12,262 bases of DNA from Propionibacteriales bacterium. GTDB taxonomy: Bacteria; Actinomycetota; Actinomycetes; Propionibacteriales; Propionibacteriaceae. The notes under the pieces are model-generated. The model did no database searches, was not told where the DNA came from, and worked only from the letters and a program-made list of their open reading frames with translations. The DNA is taken from assembly GCA_030453285.1 (NCBI GenBank), contig JAKDKP010000013.1:1-12262 (forward strand), in the 5' to 3' direction. The translations under genes and the position numbers were made by a program. Below, piece by piece: positions 1 through 5,547 of this stretch (position 1 is its first letter; each line of letters begins with the position of its first letter).

Positions 1-48
1 CGAAGGGAGCCGGCGTCTGACTTGCTCTGTTGGAGGCCCCGCTGCCGA

Positions 49-621
49 TCAGGCGGCGCGGTTGGCCGACGTCCGTGCCGGCGTCACGACTTCGCGATAG
101 GCCGTCAGCACGTCACGCATCGACACCACTCGGGTCTTGCGGATGGGGCTGACATTCCCCTCGTGCCGGTTCTTGCGCAGGTGCCGCTTCACCGTCGACA
201 GGGAGCATCCCAACCGCTGAGCCAGGGTCTCCAGGCTCTCGTGCGGGTTGGCATTGCGCAGTCGGACGACCTCTTGGTGGTCGACCTGGCGGTGTGGTGC
301 GGTGACGCCGGCCAGGGTGTCGAAGTCCTCCGGTTCAACCCTCACGCCGAGCCGGGCGCGAATCTCGGTGCGCTGCTTGCGGGTCGTGCCCGCGGCAAAC
401 CCGTCGACGTCGAACTTGGTGATCGCGTCATAGAGGCAGGACTGCATCAGGGGGCACGCGGCGCACAGGTTCTGCGCCTTGCGGACCATCATCATGTAGT
501 GACGCCGCTCGTCTGCCGGGGCGTTCGACGTGGGCGGGTCCTCCATCAACCGGTGCTGGAAGAGTTCTTTCGACTCGAGGCAACCGGTGGCCGACTGGGT
601 GGTCGTGGCCTGTGCGCGCAT
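49..621 (-). CDS. WhiB-like [4Fe-4S] regulator with C-terminal helix-turn-helix
   Basis: This 190-aa protein has the four-cysteine WhiB (Wbl) pattern: Cys14, then the CxxC-x5-C cluster Cys53, Cys56, Cys62. In this actinobacterial family these residues bind a [4Fe-4S] cluster that responds to redox or nitric oxide. The usual G[VI]WGG turn after the cluster is replaced by GFAAGTT (about residues 74-80), and a basic stretch follows (RKQRTEIRAR). Residues about 114-152 add a helix-turn-helix (ETLAQRLGCSLSTVKRHL) not found in minimal Wbl proteins, so it probably binds DNA itself. I chose ATG 621 because a GGAG lies about 8 bases upstream and the conserved region begins just after it. The frame stays open back to 849, but that extension does not look like protein. 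It lies downstream of bpa on the same strand, 301 bp away, so it probably has its own promoter. Target genes are unknown. Confidence 0.88.
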   Translation of the reverse strand: MRAQATTTQSATGCLESKELFQHRLMEDPPTSNAPADERRHYMMMVRKAQNLCAACPLMQSCLYDAITKFDVDGFAAGTTRKQRTEIRARLGVRVEPEDFDTLAGVTAPHRQVDHQEVVRLRNANPHESLETLAQRLGCSLSTVKRHLRKNRHEGNVSPIRKTRVVSMRDVLTAYREVVTPARTSANRAA

Positions 622-670
622 GGTTCCAACTCCGCTTCTCGTGGTGTCCAACTTCCCGCCTGTGACGGGA

Positions 671-689
671 GGAACCATCCACTGGTTCC
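671..689. promoter_or_regulatory. Inverted repeat GGAACCA-N5-TGGTTCC upstream of whiB
   Basis: The two 7-base arms are perfectly complementary with a 5-base spacer, centred about 59 bp upstream of the whiB start codon. A third TGGTTCC copy covers 621-627 beside the start codon. The spacing and symmetry fit a dimeric repressor site, although an RNA hairpin in the leader is also possible. Confidence 0.4.
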
Positions 690-772
690 GTCGGCCTTGG
701 GCGTACCACAAGCCTCGCATTGGGGCTCCACCTCGGCAATGCGAATGGGTGGGCAGGCCTACCAGTCTTTGA

Positions 773-813
773 CTGAGTAGAGTTCCTGGGTAGCTCTGAG
801 TATTGCTACTCAG
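773..813. promoter_or_regulatory. CTGAGTA(G) repeat cluster, likely operator
   Basis: CTGAGTAG occurs at 773-780. CTGAGTA at 796-802 forms a perfect 7-bp inverted repeat with TACTCAG at 807-813 across a 4-base centre, and the right arm read as CTACTCAG is the exact complement of the first copy. A near copy, CTACTCAC, lies at 907-914. Several copies in both orientations within 45 bp of an AT-richer stretch look like a binding site for a regulator of the minus-strand whiB gene. The regulator is unknown. Confidence 0.45.
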
Positions 814-898
814 ACCATTTGAGTTCCGACGTGCCTGCCGGTCAGGCAAGAGGTCGCACGGGCCGCGCTCGCGTCCTTGTGGCGTACGGAATCGTGTC

Positions 899-910
899 GT
901 AGGTACCTAC
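899..910. repeat. Perfect 12-bp palindrome GTAGGTACCTAC
   Basis: The sequence equals its own reverse complement and sits 13 bp beyond the bpa stop codon. No T-tract follows on the minus strand, so it is a poor intrinsic terminator. It could instead be a protein-binding site. It overlaps the CTACTCAC near-copy of the upstream repeat family. Confidence 0.35.
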
Positions 911-922
911 TCACTGCACCAC

Positions 923-1522
923 TCACAGGTACATGCCACCGCGATGGCTGGTGTCTGGATCATTCTTGGTCGGCGCTTCGCTTGCGCCGGCAGGCAGTGC
1001 GCGACGCATCTGCTCCAGCTGCGCTCGAGTGGCCATCTGCTGGGCGAACAGTGCGGTCTGGATGCCCTGGAAGAGTCCTTCCAGCCAGCCGACGAGTTGC
1101 GCCTGGGCAATGCGCAGTTCGGCGTCACTGGGTGTCTCCTGGGTGAACGGAAGGGAAAATGTCTCCAATTCCTCGACCAGTTCTGGGGATAATCCGTCCT
1201 TCAATTCCTTCAACGAGGCCAGATGAATGTCACGCAGCCGACCACGACTCGCCTCGTCGAGTGGAGCCGCCTTCACCTCCTCGAGAAGTTGACGAACCAT
1301 CGTGCCGATCCGCATCACCTTGTCGGGCTGCTCGACCATCTCGGTGACCGACCGGCCGGCATCATCGGGGGCGGTACGACCGTCGGAGCTGGTTTCTTCC
1401 TCCACCGGCCCCTCGACCGCCATCGCGTTGCCCGAGACGACGACCACCCGGCCATCCTCGGTGCGCGCGGCAACCGCCGGCTGCCGGTTTCCTTCGGTGT
1501 TCGCTTCGTCGCTGGAGGCCAT
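923..1522 (-). CDS. bpa: Bacterial proteasome activator Bpa (PafE, Rv3780 family)
   Basis: The 199-aa protein matches the Bpa/PafE family (DUF2587): TEMVEQPDKVMRIGTM, LLEEVKAAPLDEASRGRLRDI and SDAELRIAQAQLVGWLEGLF are hallmark segments. In mycobacteria Bpa forms a dodecameric ring that docks on the 20S proteasome without using ATP and feeds unfolded, non-pupylated proteins such as HspR for degradation. The core spans residues about 58-175. Residues 1-55 are a variable acidic leader. The C-terminus ends GMYL, compared with GQYL in M. tuberculosis, and keeps the Tyr-Leu tail that inserts into proteasome pockets. Its presence implies that the organism has a 20S proteasome. The length is somewhat above the roughly 174 aa of Rv3780 because of the longer N-terminus. 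The start codon directly follows a leaderless promoter. The gene is divergent from the kinase gene, 102 bp away. Confidence 0.95.
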   Translation of the reverse strand: MASSDEANTEGNRQPAVAARTEDGRVVVVSGNAMAVEGPVEEETSSDGRTAPDDAGRSVTEMVEQPDKVMRIGTMVRQLLEEVKAAPLDEASRGRLRDIHLASLKELKDGLSPELVEELETFSLPFTQETPSDAELRIAQAQLVGWLEGLFQGIQTALFAQQMATRAQLEQMRRALPAGASEAPTKNDPDTSHRGGMYL

Positions 1523-1528
1523 GCCGAC

Positions 1529-1534
1529 AGCCTA
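1529..1534 (-). promoter_or_regulatory. Leaderless -10 box (TAGGCT) for bpa
   Basis: On the minus strand TAGGCT is followed by six bases (GTCGGC) and then the bpa ATG. This places the predicted transcription start on the A of the start codon. TANNNT at this distance is the standard actinobacterial leaderless arrangement. No clear -35 hexamer or Shine-Dalgarno is visible. The same hexamer and spacing occur before 8490. Confidence 0.6.
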
Positions 1535-1611
1535 GTTGCCCGGTCCGGACGAACGGCGCCGCAGGGCCTTCCGTACCAGGAGGTGTTGACTGTGAGGTGC
1601 CGAGGAATGGG

Positions 1612-1617
1612 TACCGT
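1612..1617 (+). promoter_or_regulatory. Probable leaderless -10 box (TACCGT) for the kinase operon
   Basis: TACCGT fits TANNNT and ends seven bases before the kinase ATG at 1625, which again predicts a start at or next to the start codon. A TTGACT lies at 1586-1591, but the 20-base spacing is longer than usual, so the -35 assignment is weak. There is no Shine-Dalgarno sequence at the ATG. Confidence 0.45.
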
Positions 1618-1624
1618 CTGGTGA

Positions 1625-2869
1625 ATGAGACGACCGGGACGACCCGACAGGGCGGGGGGCGCCACATCGGAGGCGTCCGCCGACGGTCCGGCACGGTCAT
1701 GGTGGCGGCGGTTCGGGCGCTGGTCCGACGTGCTGGTGATCGTGCTGCTCCTCCCGTACGCCCTGGTCACCTTGCCGCTGTACCCCTTCCTCGATGATCC
1801 CTGGCGGGCAGGGTGGCTGTTCGTCATCGCCGTCGCGCTGGTCGGAACCTTTCTGCTGCGTCGGCTGCACCGCCCGGCAACGCTTGCGGTGATGCTGCTG
1901 CTGGCGAGCGGACAAATGCTGATCGGGCCGGAAGCGGCGTTCACCTTTGCCGACCTGGTCCTGTTGTTCGCGGTGCACGGCATCGCCAGTCGCCACCGGT
2001 GGCAGCACTCGATGTGGGCCGCTGTCGCGGTGCTGCTGTGGCTGGTGGTGGCCGCGGCACAACTGATGCAGCTCGGGTGGATCAACATCGGTCAGGCCGT
2101 TGCGTACTGCGCCCTCGTCGGATGGATGTGGACCTGGGGCACCCTGGTACGGATTCGTCGAGAGCACCTGGCGAGTGTGAGCGACCGGGCCGATCAGCTC
2201 GAAAGAGAGCGAGAGGCATTGGCCGAGGTGGCGGTCGCTCGCGAGCGGGCCAGGATCGCCCGTGAGATCCACGACATCGTCTCGCACGGGCTCGGCGTGG
2301 TGGTCGTGCTCTCCGAGGGCGCGGCCGCGCCGGTAGACACCGCCCCGGCGCGTGCGCGGCAGGCGATGCTGACCGTACGGGACACCGGCCGGACCGCGCT
2401 GGCCGAGATGCGGCACATGCTGGGGGTGCTCCGCGAGGACGAGCCCGGTTCGCAGGCGCCTCAGCCGGGGATCGCGCAACTCGACCGCCTGGTGGCCGAA
2501 TCCGCCTCGGCGGGCGTTCCGGTGACCTTGTCCGTACGGGGTGATCTGGCCGACGTGTCGACGGGGCAGCACCTGGCCGCGTACCGCATCGTCCAGGAGG
2601 CGCTGACCAACGTGCGTCGGCATGCCGAGTCCGTTGAGCGAGTCGAGGTGCGGGTGGATCATCGGGCAGGTCAGCTCGAAGTCCAGGTCACCAACGACGG
2701 ACGGGCCGGCGGCGGGTCGCGAGATGGTGTTGATCATGATCGAGGCGGTCATGGCCTGGTCGGGATGCGGGAACGGGTGAGTGCCTATGACGGCACACTC
2801 CGGGTGGGGCCGCGACCCGGTGGTGGGTACGAGGTGTCCGCGGTGTTGCCGACGTCAGGAGAACGATGA
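1625..2869 (+). CDS. Membrane sensor histidine kinase, NarL/DesK type
   Basis: This is a 414-aa two-component sensor kinase. Residues about 35-175 hold five or six membrane helices with almost no extracytoplasmic loop, suggesting that it senses within the membrane. A short coiled linker (about 180-205) leads into a HisKA_3 domain, RARIAREIHDIVSHGLGV, with phospho-acceptor His216. The HATPase domain shows the N-box QEALTNVRRHA (324-334) and the G-box GHGLVGMRERV (375-385). The protein autophosphorylates and transfers phosphate to the regulator encoded immediately downstream, whose ATG overlaps this stop codon (ATGA). That overlap and an AGGAG at 2857-2861 indicate translational coupling. The signal is unknown. 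Kinases of this architecture frequently respond to envelope stress or antibiotics and control ABC-2 efflux genes like those at 5548-7953, but no direct link is visible. Confidence 0.93.
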   Translation: MRRPGRPDRAGGATSEASADGPARSWWRRFGRWSDVLVIVLLLPYALVTLPLYPFLDDPWRAGWLFVIAVALVGTFLLRRLHRPATLAVMLLLASGQMLIGPEAAFTFADLVLLFAVHGIASRHRWQHSMWAAVAVLLWLVVAAAQLMQLGWINIGQAVAYCALVGWMWTWGTLVRIRREHLASVSDRADQLEREREALAEVAVARERARIAREIHDIVSHGLGVVVVLSEGAAAPVDTAPARARQAMLTVRDTGRTALAEMRHMLGVLREDEPGSQAPQPGIAQLDRLVAESASAGVPVTLSVRGDLADVSTGQHLAAYRIVQEALTNVRRHAESVERVEVRVDHRAGQLEVQVTNDGRAGGGSRDGVDHDRGGHGLVGMRERVSAYDGTLRVGPRPGGGYEVSAVLPTSGER

Positions 2870-3532
2870 CCATTCGGGTGGTGCTGGTCGATGACCAGGA
2901 GTTGGTACGGGCCGGGCTGTCGATGGTGCTCGCGACCCGGTCCGGCATCGAGGTGGTGGGGGAGGCCGACGACGGCGACACGGCCCTGGAGCTGCTGGCG
3001 AGGGTCGAGGCCGATGTCGTCCTGATGGACGTACGGATGCCGCGGATGAGTGGGGTGGAGGCGACGTGCCGACCGCCAGCCGGACGCGGTCGACACCAAG
3101 GTGTTGATCTTGACCACCTTCGATCTCGACGAATATGCCTACGAGGCGTTGCAGGCCGGGGCGAGTGGATTCCTGCTCAAGGACACCCCGATCGATGAAG
3201 TGGTTGCCGCCATCGGCCACGTGCATAGGGGAGACGCCGTCGTCGCACCAAGCACCACCCGCCGGCTGGTGGACCACTTCTCGTCGGGTCAACTGCGCTC
3301 TCTCGACAAGCCCGACGACGGGCATCTCGCCTCCCTGACGACTCGTGAGCGAGAGGTGCTGCAGTTGATGGCCCGCGGCTTGTCGAATGCCGAGATTGCC
3401 GCGGAGTTCGTCCTGGCCGAGGGGACGGTGAAGGTGCACGTGGGGCGCATCCTGGCCAAACTCAGTCTTCGCGATCGCGTACAAGCCGTTGTCCTGGCGC
3501 ACGAGGCCGGCCTGATCGACGGCAGGAGTTGA
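2866..3532 (+). pseudogene. NarL/FixJ-family response regulator, +1 frameshift in receiver domain
   Basis: Two adjoining reading frames encode one response regulator. The first runs from ATG 2866 and gives receiver residues 1-67, with the acidic pair Asp9/Asp10 and phospho-acceptor Asp55 (VVLMDVRMPRMSGVEAT). The frame then shifts between about 3067 and 3076. The second frame continues with KVLILTTFDLDEYAYEAL, FLLKD and a LuxR-type helix-turn-helix (LTTREREVLQLMARGLSNAEIA, then GTVKVHVGRILAKL). Ignoring one base gives 221 aa, the normal length, with the usual ten residues between GVEAT and KVLIL. No decay is visible elsewhere. Either this is a recent inactivating insertion or a sequencing or assembly error. 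If intact, the protein is the DNA-binding partner of the overlapping kinase. If real, the first frame ends at 3198 after a truncated receiver and the pair is disabled. Confidence 0.88.
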
Positions 3533-3588
3533 GAGACCGCAACCGCCCAGCGTCGCCGGCCCCGTCCACCCCCGACCGGGTGTCTCAA
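3529..3588 (+). terminator. Possible long-loop stem after the response regulator
   Basis: TTGAGAGACC at 3529-3538, overlapping the stop codon, can pair with GGTGTCTCAA at 3579-3588 with one mismatch, across a 40-base G/C-rich loop. There is no T-run after it. It may help end the two-component transcript or be coincidental. Confidence 0.2.
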
Positions 3589-3855
3589 TGGATGGTCAGC
3601 GCTCGCTCTCGATCCAGATTCTGTGGGAAGGTGCGGTCCACGAAACTGACTCCGCTGCTGGTGCTTGCCGACGTCTCGACGGACACATCACCTTCAGCGG
3701 ACCGGTCTCGGGCCTGCCCACGTTCGTCACAACCCTCGCGAACAACTGTGGAACAGGACTGGATCTGCAGATGGCGTACGTCGTCCCCACCACGGGCGGC
3801 CGCCGGTGCTCCGGACCGTTGAACTGTGGTTCCCCCCAATGTCGAGAGGATTCCT
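3533..3855. other. 323-bp gap before the TRAP permease, no convincing gene
   Basis: No frame here has the strong G/C third-position bias of the neighbouring genes. One open frame (3588-3932) lacks a recognisable domain and runs on inside the permease gene. No TRAP solute-binding protein gene is present. AACTGTGG occurs twice (3744-3751 and 3822-3829). The gap probably holds the end of the two-component operon and the promoter or leader of the permease operon, but I could not assign a promoter. Confidence 0.5.
3844..3850 (+). promoter_or_regulatory. Shine-Dalgarno GAGAGGA that sets the permease start
   Basis: GAGAGGA lies five bases before GTG 3856. The frame is also open to a GTG at 3826, but that codon has no ribosome binding site, and the extra ten residues (MVPPNVERIP) precede the first membrane helix without resembling the family. 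I therefore prefer 3856. Confidence 0.65.
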
Positions 3856-5199
3856 GTGGGAATAGTCGCCCTGCTTGTGTTCATCGCGGTCACCGTGGTG
3901 ATGAATGTGCCGTTGAAGAGATCAATCTCTGAGTCCCTGCTGGTTGCGTTGGCAGCCACCACACTTGTCGGCGGGACCAATGCCTTGAACCTCCTGTGGA
4001 CCGGCGTATCGGGGGCACTGGACAACGACGTGACCTTCGCCGGCATGGCGTTCGTGTTCATGGGGGTCATCGTCCAGGCCACCGGCTTGATCGAACGCAT
4101 GATCGACATCTTCAACTCGATCTTCGGCCGCCTCCGGGGCGGCGCCGCCTACGTCTCCACGGCCGGCTCGGCCGCGATCGGGCTCGTCGCCGGATCAACG
4201 GCCGGCAACGCCGCCACCGTCGGATCGGTCACCATCCCGTGGATGAAGGAGAACGGCTGGTCCAGCACCCGTGCTGCCACCCTGGTCGCAGGCAACTCCG
4301 GGCTGGGGGTGTCCCTGCCGCCGAACTCGACCATGTTCATCATCCTGGCCACTCCGGCGGCTGTTGGCGTCACCAGCGGACAGATCTACGTGTCGCTACT
4401 GGTCGCCGGCGCCTATTGCGTCCTCTATCGCATGGCGGTGGTCTTCTTCTGGACCCGACGAGACGGCATCCAGAAGTCTCCGACCTCGGAGATCGAGGGT
4501 CTGGGGACCGCCCTGCGTACCGGCGGCAGTTCTCTGCTGCTCTTCGTCGGCATCCTGATCCCGGTGCTGTTGACCTTCGGCCCGGTCAAGGACTGGTTGG
4601 CGGCCCCGAACCGGATCGGGGAGGAAGCCATCGGAGACATCTCGATCATCGTCTGGGTGCCGATCCTGATTTCAGTGATCGCCCTGGTCGAGGGACGCAA
4701 ACGTCTCAAGAACCGCTGGGGCACGGTCGTGAAGGCGGTCCGGGCGGAGGTGCCGCAGTTCGCCACCGTGGGCATCTCGCTGTTCGCCGCACTGGCGGCC
4801 TCGGAGATCATGACCGAGCTCGGGGTCGGACCGCAGCTCAGCGGGGTGCTGGATCAGCTCAACCTGCCCAAGCCGTTGCTGATCGCGGTGGTCTGCATCG
4901 TGTGTGTGCTGGTGGCCACCCCCTTGTCGTCCACGGCCACCGCCGCAGCCATCGGGGCCCCGGCCGTGATCGCGCTGTCCAGTGTCGGTGTGCCCACCAG
5001 CGTCGCCATCTGTGCCGTGCTCGTCTGCACCTCCACCGAGGGGGCATCACCTCCGGTGGGGGCGCCGATCTATCTGGCCTCCGGCATGGCGGAGGTCAAT
5101 CCGGCCAAGACGTTCGCCCCCTTGGTGATCTACTTCGTCATTCCCATCATTGCGATCGGTTGGTTGATCGCCATGGGACTCCTACCCCTGTTCTCATGA
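3856..5199 (+). CDS. TRAP transporter large permease (DctM-like)
   Basis: The 447-aa protein is hydrophobic throughout, with roughly 11-12 membrane helices, and fits the DctM family, the ion-coupled channel subunit of TRAP secondary transporters for organic acids and similar solutes. Family-like segments are GRLRGG (about 91-96), the small-residue loop STAGNAATVGSVTIPW (about 114-129), SLPPNST (about 153-159) and, near the C-terminus, TEGASPPVGAPIYLASG (about 394-410), which corresponds to the TPPxG loop of DctM. A Na+ or H+ gradient normally drives uptake together with a periplasmic or lipid-anchored binding protein (DctP/TAXI) and a small DctQ subunit. No binding protein is present here. 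The 81-aa gene 16 bp downstream could replace DctQ. The substrate cannot be told from the sequence. An alternative is a related ion-transporter superfamily member that works without a binding protein. Confidence 0.8.
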   Translation: MGIVALLVFIAVTVVMNVPLKRSISESLLVALAATTLVGGTNALNLLWTGVSGALDNDVTFAGMAFVFMGVIVQATGLIERMIDIFNSIFGRLRGGAAYVSTAGSAAIGLVAGSTAGNAATVGSVTIPWMKENGWSSTRAATLVAGNSGLGVSLPPNSTMFIILATPAAVGVTSGQIYVSLLVAGAYCVLYRMAVVFFWTRRDGIQKSPTSEIEGLGTALRTGGSSLLLFVGILIPVLLTFGPVKDWLAAPNRIGEEAIGDISIIVWVPILISVIALVEGRKRLKNRWGTVVKAVRAEVPQFATVGISLFAALAASEIMTELGVGPQLSGVLDQLNLPKPLLIAVVCIVCVLVATPLSSTATAAAIGAPAVIALSSVGVPTSVAICAVLVCTSTEGASPPVGAPIYLASGMAEVNPAKTFAPLVIYFVIPIIAIGWLIAMGLLPLFS

Positions 5200-5215
5200 T
5201 TGGTGAGGTGAGATT

Positions 5216-5461
5216 GTGAAGAAGATTCTCGAGGTGTGTTTCTGGATCGCCCTGGCGGTGTTCATGCTCCTGGGAGCGGCTGTGGTGTTCTGGCAGCTCG
5301 TGGGCGTGATCTTCGTTCAGCCGACCTGGGTGACGGTCCCTTCCAAGACCCTGTCCACCGTGGCATTCTCGGCCTCCACCGCCTGTGCCCTGTTCGCCTT
5401 CGTTCTGCAGTACTTCATGTCGTCACTCAAGGATGACGGCGTGGTCGAGGACGAGATCTGA
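5216..5461 (+). CDS. Small two-helix membrane protein, possible mini-DctQ partner
   Basis: This 81-aa protein starts at GTG 5216 behind a GGTGAGGTGAG purine-rich site and lies 16 bp after the TRAP permease stop, so the two are almost certainly co-transcribed. It has two strong hydrophobic segments, residues about 8-34 and 46-70, joined by a short loop containing QPTWVTVPSKT, and an acidic tail (KDDGVVEDEI). The first segment resembles the start of DctQ small subunits, which normally have four helices in about 160 aa. The present protein would be half of that. I do not recognise a specific family. A stabilising or accessory role for the permease is inferred only from position and topology. Confidence 0.75.
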   Translation: MKKILEVCFWIALAVFMLLGAAVVFWQLVGVIFVQPTWVTVPSKTLSTVAFSASTACALFAFVLQYFMSSLKDDGVVEDEI

Positions 5462-5472
5462 ACCAGGGTCGG

Positions 5473-5490
5473 GTATGCCGTGAGGCATAC
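5473..5490. promoter_or_regulatory. Inverted repeat GTATGCC-N4-GGCATAC
   Basis: A perfect 7-bp stem with a GTGA centre begins 12 bp after the small membrane protein stop codon and lies about 58 bp before the ABC ATPase start. The lack of a following T-tract argues against a simple terminator. An operator for the downstream efflux genes is as likely. It sits 8 bp from a second palindrome. Confidence 0.45.
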
Positions 5491-5498
5491 GGCACATG

Positions 5499-5512
5499 CT
5501 GCCCATGGGCAG
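5499..5512. promoter_or_regulatory. Perfect 14-bp palindrome CTGCCCATGGGCAG
   Basis: The sequence is fully self-complementary without a spacer and ends 35 bp upstream of the ABC ATPase ATG, within the expected promoter region. Such a spacerless palindrome would make a poor RNA hairpin but a good site for a dimeric DNA-binding protein. No -10 hexamer could be assigned nearby with confidence. Confidence 0.45.
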
Positions 5513-5547
5513 ACGATTGTTCGCGGCGGTCACGACACGCTTGAAGC

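Larger units (their letters stand above)
622..922. promoter_or_regulatory. 301-bp gap upstream of whiB-HTH with several palindromes
   Basis: No gene is supported here. The stretch holds clustered short symmetric elements: TCCCG/CGGGA arms at 655-671; a perfect GGAACCA/TGGTTCC inverted repeat at 671-689, with a further TGGTTCC at 621-627 overlapping the whiB start; the CTGAGTA family at 773-779, 796-802 and 807-813; and the palindrome GTAGGTACCTAC at 899-910. I could not identify a convincing -10/-35 pair for whiB. The density of symmetric sites suggests operators for this minus-strand gene, perhaps including autoregulation, but that is inference. Confidence 0.45.

Noticed and set aside
622..849. 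Longer N-terminus for the WhiB protein, starting at 849
   Set aside because: The added 76 residues are low in family-like character, cross the palindrome-rich region and have no ribosome binding site, whereas ATG 621 has one.
1697..2752. Long minus-strand open frame of 351 codons opposite the kinase
   Set aside because: It is a typical antisense shadow in high-GC DNA, rich in His, Gln, Arg and Pro, with no domain, and the plus strand clearly encodes the kinase.
3064..3079. Programmed +1 frameshifting in the response regulator
   Set aside because: No slippery heptamer, in-frame stop at the shift point or stimulatory stem is evident, and the family does not use recoding; a mutation or sequence error is simpler.
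3826..3855. Earlier GTG start for the TRAP permease
   Set aside because: It lacks a ribosome binding site; GAGAGGA is correctly placed for GTG 3856.
3588..3932. Open frame of 114 codons before and into the TRAP permease gene
   Set aside because: It has no recognisable domain, weaker third-position G/C than the real genes, and it continues out of frame into the clearly coding permease, where its cysteines arise from that overlap.
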